DNA of 64,000 nt. Origin: Woeseiaceae bacterium (GTDB lineage: Bacteria > Pseudomonadota > Gammaproteobacteria > Steroidobacterales > Woeseiaceae). The position numbers and the translations under genes were made by a program. This document shows positions 33,522 through 42,027 of the stretch, in pieces (the first letter of the stretch is position 1; each line of letters begins with the position of its first letter). The notes beneath the pieces were generated by a model that was not told the origin of the DNA, made no database searches, and saw nothing but the letters and a program-made list of their open reading frames with translations. Where the stretch lies: positions 186,001 to 250,000 of the forward strand of contig JAJFKS010000034.1 in the NCBI GenBank assembly GCA_021773115.1, written 5' to 3'.

Positions 33522-35189
33522 TCAGGGCGCGTTGATCCGGCCGAGCGAGGCCTCCGCCATGTCGGACCAGACCTTGCCGTTGTCGACAACAATGGGTTTC
33601 AACATGATGACCAACTCGGTTTTTTGTTCGACGTCGCGCTGGCTGCGAAACAGACGACCGATGCCCGGTACGCGGCCCAGCAGCGGTACTGAAAAATTCT
33701 CGCTACGCTTTGAATTGCGCATCAGCCCGCCGATGATGATGATCTGGCCGCTTCTTGCCCGAACGATGCTGTCGGATTCGCGAATTTCACTGAAGGCCAG
33801 CGGTAGGGAATCGGTCTCGCCGGACACGGTCAGCGCCTTGATCTGATCAGTAACATCGCTGACGGTCGGGTGTATATGCAGGATGACCTCGCCATCGGCG
33901 CTGATCTGCGGCGTCACATCCAGAGCAACGCCGGAGAAGAAAGGCGTGAGCTGCACATTGCGACTGGTCGCAGATGAGGTGCCAGTGACCGTATTACTTT
34001 CGATGTCGGTGACAAAGAACTCGTCGGAGCCGGCTTTGATGACGGCCTTTTGATTGTTGAGTGTGGAAACGCGCGGGCTTGACAACACACGGGTTTCACC
34101 TTGCAGTTCCAGCAACTCAATAAAGGTATTGAAGTCGCCAACGTCGAACGCCATGGTCAAAGCGCCACCCAAAGTGGAATTGACAAATCCCGTCGTTACC
34201 GCACCCGGCTGTACCGTCACAGGCGCACCGCCGAGATCGTCGAGGTCGAGCCCGAAGCTAGTGGGAGCGGATTGCCCGAAGGTGTAGGTATCGCCGCTGC
34301 TGTTTTGTGCCACCGCGACCCAGTTGATGCCGGCCTGGTAAGCGCTGCTGAGTTGCACCTCGATGATTTTCGCTTCGAGAATCACCTGCCGTTGTGCGAC
34401 CGACTGAATGGTTTTCAGGTAGTTTTCGGCGTTGCGCAATTGTTCAGGCATTGCCCGCACGACGACAACACCGGTCTGGGCGTTTACAACGACCTGATGT
34501 TCGTTGTTGCTGCCAATAATATCTTCCATCGTCGACTGCAGCTCGGCCCAGAAGTCTGCCTGATAGGAAGTTTCAATTCGGGAACTGCTCAAGAGCTCCG
34601 ATTCGTTGCTGTTCGATCCGGACGTGCCGCCCTGGTAGCTGTCTTGTCCCGCCTGACGCCCGCCACCGCGATTCGAGGATGTGGAGTCGCTGGCTTGACC
34701 GGAGCTGACGCGTGTTCGCGACACGCCGGAACGCTGCAGGTTGAGATAGTCGACTTCGAATATTCGGGTTTGAACGGTAGCGGGCAGCACTATGAAGCCG
34801 GAGCGATTGCGGCGGTAGCCGTAACCATAGATTTCGTTGACGACCTCCAGGACTTCGACGACCGAAACATCTTTCATCGATATGGATACGTTGCCGCTTA
34901 CATCGGGATGGACCACCATGTTATGCGGCGTACCATCGACAAGCGCCATGAAGAACGCGCGGGCCGGCGTGTCTTCGCTATTCACGTCGAAGCGAACCTC
35001 ATTGACGAACGGTGCGGGTGGTGGCAACGCTTGTGCTACCGGCGGCGTGTGTACGGCGGGCGGTGCAACGCTCGCCTGTTCGAGCGCCGCGTCAATCATG
35101 GTGCGAGTCGGGTCACTGACCGGCTCTTGCGTGGCGCAAGACGCCAACGAAAGGACAAGCATCAGTGCTGTTACAGAATGTTTGATCAC
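33522..35189 (-). CDS. mshL: MSHA outer-membrane secretin MshL
   Basis: A 555-residue secretin that forms the outer-membrane pore for the pilus. A lipoprotein signal (LMLVLSLASC) directs it to the envelope. An STN/N0 domain (about 65-150), a Ser/Gly/Gln-rich linker (SSGQASDSTSSNRGGGRQ), an N1-like domain and the secretin core (about 270-535; VILEAKIIEVQLSSAYQAGI, RSGQIIIIGGLM) follow. I chose GTG 35189 because GGAG lies 8-9 nt upstream; a GTG at 35204 touches the mshK stop. mshM and mshN, which normally follow mshL, are absent and mshE comes next. Confidence 0.9.
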   Translation of the reverse strand: MIKHSVTALMLVLSLASCATQEPVSDPTRTMIDAALEQASVAPPAVHTPPVAQALPPPAPFVNEVRFDVNSEDTPARAFFMALVDGTPHNMVVHPDVSGNVSISMKDVSVVEVLEVVNEIYGYGYRRNRSGFIVLPATVQTRIFEVDYLNLQRSGVSRTRVSSGQASDSTSSNRGGGRQAGQDSYQGGTSGSNSNESELLSSSRIETSYQADFWAELQSTMEDIIGSNNEHQVVVNAQTGVVVVRAMPEQLRNAENYLKTIQSVAQRQVILEAKIIEVQLSSAYQAGINWVAVAQNSSGDTYTFGQSAPTSFGLDLDDLGGAPVTVQPGAVTTGFVNSTLGGALTMAFDVGDFNTFIELLELQGETRVLSSPRVSTLNNQKAVIKAGSDEFFVTDIESNTVTGTSSATSRNVQLTPFFSGVALDVTPQISADGEVILHIHPTVSDVTDQIKALTVSGETDSLPLAFSEIRESDSIVRARSGQIIIIGGLMRNSKRSENFSVPLLGRVPGIGRLFRSQRDVEQKTELVIMLKPIVVDNGKVWSDMAEASLGRINAP

Positions 35190-35204
35190 GAGATATCGCT
35201 CCAC

Positions 35205-35534
35205 TTATTTTTGATTCCGCAAGCCACTGCTCGCGAGTCGGGTAGAAATCAGGCGGCCGTCATAACTGAGGCGCAGTTCGTCGTTCAATATTTCAATGAC
35301 TTTCGCACCTTCGACAAGATCACCGACCTTCACACGTTTGCCGTTCAAAATAGCGACACGGCGATCGTCCGAAACAAATATCGCACTGAGATGAAAACGA
35401 CTTTGAGCCTTTGTCACTGGTGTCGGTTCGAGATAGGGGCGCGTCGGGTCTCGGAGCGACTCGGCGAAACCCGCGGGTGCAATTGCGAAAAAAGCGGCAA
35501 CGGCGAGCAGGGCGGTGAACAGTTGTCTATGCAC
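35205..35534 (-). CDS. mshK: MSHA biogenesis protein MshK (PilP-like)
   Basis: A 109-residue exported protein with a signal peptide (about 1-24, ending GFAE) and the PilP/GspC-like sequence RDPTRPYLEP then FHLSAIFVSDDRRVAILNGK. PilP-type proteins connect the inner-membrane complex to the secretin. It overlaps the mshJ stop by 8 bp. Confidence 0.85.
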   Translation of the reverse strand: MHRQLFTALLAVAAFFAIAPAGFAESLRDPTRPYLEPTPVTKAQSRFHLSAIFVSDDRRVAILNGKRVKVGDLVEGAKVIEILNDELRLSYDGRLISTRLASSGLRNQK

Positions 35535-36189
35535 CGATCCACTCCTTGTCCAGGCTCAATGTGCTGACCTTGAGGCGGACGCGGTTTTGCGGATACTCGT
35601 CAACGTCCAGCTCAATGAGCTGCCAATACAGGCGCCACGGCAGCGCCTCGATGTCTTCCAGGTATTCAAGACAGGCGAAATAGCTGCCCTCGAATTCGAT
35701 TTCCAGCCCATGCCGAAAAAGCGCCGTGGCGCTCGTATCGGTATCCTGCAGCAGTGGCTCAGCGGTGAGGTTGCGTACATGGTTAAGTTTCAGGCGGCCC
35801 TGTTGCTGAAGTACGTCTTCCAGTACGCGCGCCATTTCCGCCGGATCGATGAGTTCGGCGGCGTACTCGCCGAGGTGCCGGTTCAATTCGTCTATGCGCT
35901 CTTTCAAAACCTGAATTTGACGCCGCTGCTCGTCATCGGATGTTCCGAACAGCGACACCTGTTGTTCGAGGAGCCGATTGCTTTCCTCGGTGCGCAGGCG
36001 GATCACCTTTATCTCGTTACGCGCCGCGTCCGCACGGATGGTGAGCGGCTGCATCAGCGCCACGTGCCAAAAGGTCGCCAGCACCACGCTAGCGACGGCG
36101 AACAACAGCACGCGTTCGCGCAGGCTGAGTGCATCGACCGTATTGCGAAGATGGGCAATGCGAGCCTTCATTTCTTGTACCAGGGTCAT
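35527..36189 (-). CDS. mshJ: MSHA biogenesis protein MshJ (PilO/GspM-like)
   Basis: A 220-residue bitopic inner-membrane protein: one hydrophobic helix near the N-terminus (VLLFAVASVVLATFWHVALM, about 27-46), a coiled-coil (about 50-105, Glu/Arg/Leu-rich) and a C-terminal ferredoxin-like PilO fold. It forms the alignment complex with the PilN-like partner upstream, whose stop it overlaps by 4 bp. Confidence 0.87.
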   Translation of the reverse strand: MTLVQEMKARIAHLRNTVDALSLRERVLLFAVASVVLATFWHVALMQPLTIRADAARNEIKVIRLRTEESNRLLEQQVSLFGTSDDEQRRQIQVLKERIDELNRHLGEYAAELIDPAEMARVLEDVLQQQGRLKLNHVRNLTAEPLLQDTDTSATALFRHGLEIEFEGSYFACLEYLEDIEALPWRLYWQLIELDVDEYPQNRVRLKVSTLSLDKEWIGA

Positions 36190-36812
36190 TGCGCCTGCTC
36201 CAACTGTGCGGCGAGGGCCGCGTCGCTGGTGACCGAGAAACGGACGTTGCCTTCGGTCTGACTGTCGACACCGTCTATCTGGAAATGATGAAAGCGTTGT
36301 GTGGCGAAGGGCAGTTCAGCGGCCAGAAACTGCAGGTAGGCGGGGACCTGTTGCGCTATTTTTGCGCGGCCCTCCAAACGCGTATCGTCACCGCTGGCGG
36401 ACAGGCGAATCTGGGTCAGCCACACGCCGTCGATATCGGATCGCGCCAGTGACCTCAGGTGCCGTGAAAAGCCGCGTGAGTCGCCGAAGCGGGTACCACG
36501 AACGGCATTCAGAACGCGCTCTTTATTGGCTAACTGATCGTTCGCTTCTTGCAAGCGTTGCTCCCAGGTTCTGTCACCGCGGTGCGCATTAATCAGCGGC
36601 TGCAATTTCTCCAGCTGCGCCAACGCCGACTGCTCCTGCACGGCTGCAATGGCTCGCTCGTTTTCGATACTCACGAGTTGTTGTCCTGCATACAGATAAA
36701 CCAGCAACATTGCAGTCGCCAAAACGGCGACGCCGGCCAGCATCGTGTTCGCAGTGAACATCGGCTTCTGCAGGACAAATTCCGATTTATAAAAATTGAC
36801 TTGTTGTTTCAT
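36186..36812 (-). CDS. PilN-like alignment-complex protein (MshI2 type)
   Basis: A 208-residue bitopic membrane protein with a short cytoplasmic N-terminus (MKQQVNFYKSEF) of the kind PilN uses to bind PilM, a membrane helix (about 22-42) and a coiled-coil then PilN-like fold. It lies between the PilM-like MshI and the PilO-like MshJ, exactly the order expected for an M-N-O complex. In some genomes it is annotated as MshI2. Confidence 0.82.
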   Translation of the reverse strand: MKQQVNFYKSEFVLQKPMFTANTMLAGVAVLATAMLLVYLYAGQQLVSIENERAIAAVQEQSALAQLEKLQPLINAHRGDRTWEQRLQEANDQLANKERVLNAVRGTRFGDSRGFSRHLRSLARSDIDGVWLTQIRLSASGDDTRLEGRAKIAQQVPAYLQFLAAELPFATQRFHHFQIDGVDSQTEGNVRFSVTSDAALAAQLEQAQ

Positions 36813-36823
36813 TGCAATCGGTC

Positions 36824-37753
36824 CTATGCGGCCATCGATTCGCTACGAAGCGCAGCGCCGATTGCGAACAGACAGTCACCGTGCCGTTCGGTCGGAATTT
36901 CGTTTTGCAGGTCGAAAAGGCTGGCAAGGTCGAGCGGACTGACGGTCAACCCGAGCTGCTCCCGCATGATGTCCGGCAGGCGTCCAATATTGGCGCCGGG
37001 CGCAAGTACGAGCTCTGTCACCGGACGACGATCGTAATGACTCTCGTAGTAGTCGAGCGAGCGCTGCACCTCGAGTACCACGGCGGAACTGTGTGTGCTT
37101 GCACCCGTAGTGTCATCTTTCGATGACAGCAAATCGTTCAGTCCAATATCGACATGGCGCATCAAATACAACACACCCTGGCGAGTCACCGTTAATGTGC
37201 TGCGCTCGTCGCCGACGTGCAGCAATGCGACACCGTCGGCATCTTGCGGCAAGCGGGCGGCGACATTCCGGATGCAGAGCTCGGGAATGTCGATCGCGAC
37301 TGGCTTGAATCCGGCGTTGTGGATCGTATCGACGTGTTGTCGCAAAGCGTTGCGGCGTGTAACGGCGGCATACGCCATGGGCTTATTGCCAGTATTGGAT
37401 TGTTGCGGAATATCGAATATTTCGATGACGGCCTCCTCGGCCGGGAACTTGAGCAATTCTCGAATTTGCCAACGGACCGCTTCAATCAATTCGTTTTGAG
37501 GAACGTCGGGCAGTGTGACGAGGAGCAACTCATAGCTACCAGTGGACAGGACGGACGTCAGCCGGGACTTGTTCAGATACGGCGCGCCGATCGACTGCAG
37601 TTCCGGCAGTCCATCATCGCCGCCCTCGCGCAGCGAGACGGAGGTCGTCAGTGCGCGCTCACCATCGACACAAGCCAGCGTCAGCCGCCTGTGATCGAAA
37701 AACAGGCCTGAGCGGCGACCGCTTTCGGTGCTTTGGTTTTTTTGCGCCCACAT
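36824..37753 (-). CDS. mshI: MSHA biogenesis protein MshI (PilM-like)
   Basis: A 309-residue cytoplasmic actin-like PilM homologue, first gene of the pilus operon. Parts such as LRALRQ-type loops are weak, but VALLHVGDERSTLTVTRQGV and the closing GDCLFAIGAALRSE fit the actin-like ATPase fold. ATG 37753 is preferred over TTG 37759, with AAGG about 8 nt upstream. A CRP-like site is centred about 72 bp upstream of the start codon. No mshH is found upstream; the divergent neighbour is a solute-binding protein gene. Confidence 0.85.
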   Translation of the reverse strand: MWAQKNQSTESGRRSGLFFDHRRLTLACVDGERALTTSVSLREGGDDGLPELQSIGAPYLNKSRLTSVLSTGSYELLLVTLPDVPQNELIEAVRWQIRELLKFPAEEAVIEIFDIPQQSNTGNKPMAYAAVTRRNALRQHVDTIHNAGFKPVAIDIPELCIRNVAARLPQDADGVALLHVGDERSTLTVTRQGVLYLMRHVDIGLNDLLSSKDDTTGASTHSSAVVLEVQRSLDYYESHYDRRPVTELVLAPGANIGRLPDIMREQLGLTVSPLDLASLFDLQNEIPTERHGDCLFAIGAALRSESMAA

Positions 37754-37817
37754 AATCAAACCCTTACGGCTGACTTAACAGAATATGGCGAGTCTAGCGG
37801 CTAGCCAGTGGACATAA

Positions 37818-37833
37818 CGTGAGCGCGATCACA
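37818..37833. promoter_or_regulatory. CRP-family binding site in the divergent pilus/sensor promoter region
   Basis: CGTGA-GCGCGA-TCACA matches the CRP core TGTGA-N6-TCACA at 9 of 10 half-site positions, with A/T flanks (ATAA before, TAT after). It lies in the 241-bp divergent region between mshI and the binding-protein gene. TAGACT at 37791-37796 (minus strand) is a possible -10 that would put the site near -41.5 of the pilus promoter, the class II position. The rest of this interval shows no gene. Confidence 0.6.
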
Positions 37834-37994
37834 TATCTGCATTCACGCCGCAGAGGGGTGGCCATCGGCAGCCAGCGCCGTTGTGGCCAGCGAAGGCGCA
37901 AATTGTGATGAGGGCCTCAACAATGTGCGGCAATACAACATAATCTCCACAATCCAAGCGTGGGAACTTTCGAACAGTAACGGAGCACCATTTA

Positions 37995-39272
37995 ATGACT
38001 GACCCTATACATCACAAGCCGGCGGTCTCTCGACGGCGCTTTCTTAAGAATGCCGCTGCCACGGGCACAGCGATCGTCGCCGCGCCCTGGGTGCACGCTC
38101 GACCGAAAGTGACGCTGCGGGTTCTGGGTACTCACGTCACATTGCAGGAGTCTCTGCGACAGAAAGCACAGAAAGATCTTGGCATTGATATCGTTTTCGA
38201 GCCGCGCGGCAGTGCCGCCGTGTTGCAAAAAGCATCGACCCGACCTGAATCCTTCGATTTGTATGAGCAGTGGTCGAACAGTATGAACGTTCTGTGGGAC
38301 GCCAATGCAATTCAGCCAATCGAAAAACAACGTATTGAGCGCTGGGATGAAGTCAACGGTCTGACCAAGACCGGCAGGCTGACACCCGATGCCGTCATCG
38401 GCAAGGGTGACGCACCGCACAAATTGCTGCACGTACAGTCTGACCAGACGCTTGGATCCACCGAGACATCGCAGATCAGTTTTCTGCCCTACGTGCATAA
38501 CGTGGACTCATTTGGTTACAACACCAACAGCATTTCGCCCGGGAAACCCTACGAGACGGAAAGTTGGGGCTGGCTGCTGGACCCGCAATACCGGGGCAAG
38601 GTTGGAATCGTAAACGAACCGACAATTGGACTGTTTGATCTTGCGCTGGCGGCAGAGGCGCGCGGACTAATGCAGTTCGACGACATCGGCAACATGAGCC
38701 GGGCGGAACTGGATCGGCTGTTCGATATTCTTATCGAAATGAAAATCGACGGCCATTTCAGCGGCTTCTGGAACTCGGTTCCGGAGTCGGTGGACTTTAT
38801 GGCCTCAGGCCGCGTGGTCATTCAAAGTATGTTCTCGCCCGGCGTCTCCGCATTGAACGGCAAAGGCGTGCCGACTGTTTATGCGGCGCCCAAAGAAGGT
38901 TACCGTGGCTGGCACGGCGTGATGTGCCTGTCCGCGAAAACTGAAGGCTATGTTCGCGACGCGGCTTACGATTATATGAACTGGTGGCTCTCGGGTTCTC
39001 CCGGCGCGTTCATCGCGCGACAGGGATATTACATCTCAAACCCGGAGCGCTCGAGGCCGTATCTCAGCGCAGAAGAGTGGGACTACTGGTACGCAGGCTT
39101 GCCGGCACGCCTCGATCTGACCGGCACCGACGGCAACGTCTCGGTTCGTCGTGGTGAGACCCGGCGCGGCGGCAGCTATGAAACCCGGTTCGGCAATGTT
39201 GCCGTCTGGAACACGGTGATGCCGACCTACGAGTACAGTCTGCAGCGCTGGTATGAGTTCTTGACGGCGTGA
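37995..39272 (+). CDS. Tat-exported extracellular solute-binding protein, likely sensor partner
   Basis: A 425-residue periplasmic binding protein with a twin-arginine signal (SRRRFLKNAAATG, residues 12-24). The body resembles the polyamine/iron-type ABC binding proteins (for example GVPTVYAAPKEGYRGWHGVM). No permease or ATPase gene is near. Instead its stop codon overlaps the GTG start of a membrane histidine kinase with a large periplasmic domain, so a binding-protein/kinase sensing pair is the best reading. Ligand unknown. Tat export suggests folding before translocation. The ribosome site CGGAG is 9-10 nt before ATG 37995. Confidence 0.82.
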   Translation: MTDPIHHKPAVSRRRFLKNAAATGTAIVAAPWVHARPKVTLRVLGTHVTLQESLRQKAQKDLGIDIVFEPRGSAAVLQKASTRPESFDLYEQWSNSMNVLWDANAIQPIEKQRIERWDEVNGLTKTGRLTPDAVIGKGDAPHKLLHVQSDQTLGSTETSQISFLPYVHNVDSFGYNTNSISPGKPYETESWGWLLDPQYRGKVGIVNEPTIGLFDLALAAEARGLMQFDDIGNMSRAELDRLFDILIEMKIDGHFSGFWNSVPESVDFMASGRVVIQSMFSPGVSALNGKGVPTVYAAPKEGYRGWHGVMCLSAKTEGYVRDAAYDYMNWWLSGSPGAFIARQGYYISNPERSRPYLSAEEWDYWYAGLPARLDLTGTDGNVSVRRGETRRGGSYETRFGNVAVWNTVMPTYEYSLQRWYEFLTA

Positions 39273-41419
39273 GCAAAATCACCAACAGGGACAACGCCAA
39301 CAACCGGCGTAAGGGCGGTGCATCGCCAAAACTACGCCTTGGCATCATATCAGTCGCGTATTTGCTGCTAATCCTTACAGTCGCGTGGTTTGCCGAAAAC
39401 AGCAAGCAGCGAGCCGCAGCAGAGGTTTCGCGTCTCGCCCTCGCTTCGTCCGAATCGCAGGCGATGTCGACGCTTCGCGGTCAGGTTTCCGAATTGCAGC
39501 GAAACCTTTTGGTGTTTCGCCTTACCGGCAATGCATCCGTCAAAACGCGAATTGACCGCCTGTACGACGACCTGCTGCAGTATCAGCGCGAATTGCAAGT
39601 CGAAATTTTGGACGACGCGCGGCAAAATATCCTGCAGCGCATGCAAGGCCATATCGATGCGTACTACGAGAATTTCGAGATATTGGTCGAAAATCGCGAG
39701 CAAATTGATACGTTGCTGAACGAAACGCTGGATACGCGCAGCAACAGGGTTACCGAACTGCTGGACGATGCTGCCCGGGCAGCCGGCGCGGATGGCGGCT
39801 TTAGTGCCGAAATGACACAGTCTTTTGCGCGCTTGCTGGATGGCCTCTCCGAATTCGTCGCTGATCCCGACAGTGCCCGTAATACGGCCATGAAAGGATA
39901 TATTGAGCAATTGCTGCGACTTGTGGACCGATTACCGAATGCTACGGCGGCCCTACAAGCCGAACTTCGGCACAGTCTGACCGGGATCGAAAAAGACCTC
40001 GGCATGCTGCTGCAGTTAAAACGCGGTGATTCGTACCTCGCCAACGTAGTGATCGCGGGTTCGGCAAACGAAATTCTGCGTCTGGCCGATGAACTGGTTG
40101 ACATCACTACGGCCCGGTTGCAAAACGCTCGCATACTGGCCGACGAGGAGATTGAGCAGGCGCGCAGAACCGATTTGCTAGTGCTGTTTATGGCCGTCGC
40201 TTTCGCTCTCGGGCTGATCTGGCTCATGAACAATGCTATTCGTCGACTGGCGAACGCCGAGGCCGACCTGCGCGAAAGCCGGGAGCGTTTTCGGGCCACC
40301 TTTGATCAGGCCGCGGTAGGTATCGCACACGTCGGCACGGATGGTCGCTTCCTGCGGGTGAATGGGCGCCTGTGTGAAATTCTGGCTTATCCGGCAGATG
40401 AACTGCAGTTATTGACGTTTCAGGAAATCACACACACCGACGATCTCGATGCCGACCTCGGGCAATTGCAGAGTGTGTTGGAAGGAAAAACTGACAAATA
40501 CTCGATTGAGAAGCGCTACCACCGCGGAGACGGCACACAGGTGTGGGCGGAGCTGACGGTGTCGCTGGTCCATAACGAACTCGGCGAACCGGATTATTTC
40601 ATATCGGTTATCGACGACATCAGCCAGCGCCACTTGTCGGACGAAAAATTAAAACAGTCTCGCGAGGCCCTGGCGCGCTCCAATGCAGAGTTGCAACAAT
40701 TCGCCTACGTAGCGTCACACGATCTGCAGGAGCCGCTGCGCATGATCTCGAGCTATCTGCAATTGCTGGAGAAGCGCTATAAGGATCAACTTGGTGACGA
40801 CGCGCAGGAGTTCATCGCATATGCGGTGGATGGCGCGCTGCGGATGAAGTCACTGATTAACGACTTGTTGCACCTGTCGCGCGTGGACTCCCGCGGAAAG
40901 CCACCGGTCCAGCTCGATATGGAAACTGCGTTATCGAACGCAATGCGAAATCTGGAAGTTGCGATCGACGATTGCGCCGCAACGATTACACATGACTCGA
41001 TGCCAACTCTGAACGGCGATTCCGGGCAGCTCGAGCAACTACTGCAAAACCTGATAGGCAACGCCATCAAATACCGCGGTGAGGCAGCGCCTGTGATCGA
41101 CATTTCGGTAACGCGAATCGCAGAAGCGGCAGTGACGATTCCCGGTGAAGCTCCGATCGACGGCTGGCTCTTCGCTGTCAAGGATAACGGGATTGGTGTC
41201 TTACCCGAATACGCCGACGAGGTATTCAAAATTTTCCGCCGCCTGCACACCACGGAAGAGCATAGTGGCACCGGCATCGGCCTGGCGATTTGCCGAAAAA
41301 TCGTAGAGCGCCACGGCGGTACCATCTGGGTGGAATCAACCGGCAACGGCGGCAGTACGTTCTATTTTACGATCGCAGATATCGAGGCAGCTGCGCAGAC
41401 CGGACAAGATCCGCTATAA
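39269..41419 (+). CDS. Membrane sensor histidine kinase with periplasmic domain and PAS
   Basis: A 716-residue kinase. TM1 (about 23-42) and TM2 (about 302-320) enclose a helical periplasmic domain of about 260 residues. A PAS domain follows (about 335-455, RFRATFDQAAVGIAHVG), then HisKA with the phosphate-accepting His in YVASHDLQEPLRM (about 480) and an HATPase domain (DNGIGVLPEYADEVF, GTGIGLAICRKIVERHGG). The type resembles phytochrome-like kinases that pair with Rcp1-type regulators, and such a regulator is the next gene. GTG 39269 overlaps the stop of the binding-protein gene. No receiver or DNA-binding output is fused. Confidence 0.9.
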   Translation: MSKITNRDNANNRRKGGASPKLRLGIISVAYLLLILTVAWFAENSKQRAAAEVSRLALASSESQAMSTLRGQVSELQRNLLVFRLTGNASVKTRIDRLYDDLLQYQRELQVEILDDARQNILQRMQGHIDAYYENFEILVENREQIDTLLNETLDTRSNRVTELLDDAARAAGADGGFSAEMTQSFARLLDGLSEFVADPDSARNTAMKGYIEQLLRLVDRLPNATAALQAELRHSLTGIEKDLGMLLQLKRGDSYLANVVIAGSANEILRLADELVDITTARLQNARILADEEIEQARRTDLLVLFMAVAFALGLIWLMNNAIRRLANAEADLRESRERFRATFDQAAVGIAHVGTDGRFLRVNGRLCEILAYPADELQLLTFQEITHTDDLDADLGQLQSVLEGKTDKYSIEKRYHRGDGTQVWAELTVSLVHNELGEPDYFISVIDDISQRHLSDEKLKQSREALARSNAELQQFAYVASHDLQEPLRMISSYLQLLEKRYKDQLGDDAQEFIAYAVDGALRMKSLINDLLHLSRVDSRGKPPVQLDMETALSNAMRNLEVAIDDCAATITHDSMPTLNGDSGQLEQLLQNLIGNAIKYRGEAAPVIDISVTRIAEAAVTIPGEAPIDGWLFAVKDNGIGVLPEYADEVFKIFRRLHTTEEHSGTGIGLAICRKIVERHGGTIWVESTGNGGSTFYFTIADIEAAAQTGQDPL

Positions 41420-41567
41420 ACGGCGTGACGACCGTGCGCGGCTTTGCCGTTGCATCGCACAGCTCCGATGCTGGTGGCAGCAGCCTTTAATTCACGCTAC
41501 CATTCGCGCCGACCATGGCGCCCGGCAATGATGCCGATGAGCCTTTAATCGCAGGAGTATCCGCGTA

Positions 41568-42014
41568 ATGTCAGTAGTGAAACATGCTAAGGCGATTGAG
41601 ATCCTGCTGGTTGAGGATAACCCCGGCGATGTTCGCCTGACCCAGGAAGCGCTGGCCGATGCCAAGGTGGCAAATGAGATGCATGTGGCATCGGACGGCA
41701 TCGACGCGCTGGCCTGGCTGCGGCGTGAGGGCAAGTTTGTAGATGCACCGCGCCCGGACCTGATCCTGCTCGATCTCAACATGCCGCGCATGGACGGTCG
41801 CGAGGTACTTGCCGAAATCAAGAAGGACAGCGCATTGAAGAGCATCCCTGTGGTCGTACTCACTACCTCGGACGCGGACGAAGACATCCTTAAGTCCTAC
41901 GAGTTGCACGCGAATTGCTACATCACCAAGCCGGTCGATTTCGAGCAATTCGTCAAAGTCGTTCAGACGATCGAAAATTTCTGGCTAACGCTTGTCAAGC
42001 TGCCGGGCGGCTAA
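41568..42014 (+). CDS. Rcp1-type single-domain response regulator
   Basis: A 148-residue receiver domain alone. [15 protein letters not shown] gives the acidic pocket, the phosphoacceptor Asp is in [13 protein letters not shown], Thr in VVLTTSD and Lys in YITKPVDF. The Rcp1 family (receiver with NPGDVRL and a C-terminal helix [12 protein letters not shown]) usually serves a phytochrome-like kinase such as the one just upstream. AGGAG lies 10 nt before the ATG. It likely passes phosphate within this block, since it has no output domain. Confidence 0.9.
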   Translation: MSVVKHAKAIEILLVEDNPGDVRLTQEALADAKVANEMHVASDGIDALAWLRREGKFVDAPRPDLILLDLNMPRMDGREVLAEIKKDSALKSIPVVVLTTSDADEDILKSYELHANCYITKPVDFEQFVKVVQTIENFWLTLVKLPGG

Positions 42015-42027
42015 GCTGAAGCCATTC

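Noticed and set aside
34101..35567. 488-codon plus-strand frame
   Set aside because: It is antisense to mshL and mshK, whose secretin and PilP motifs are clear; its own translation shows no domain.
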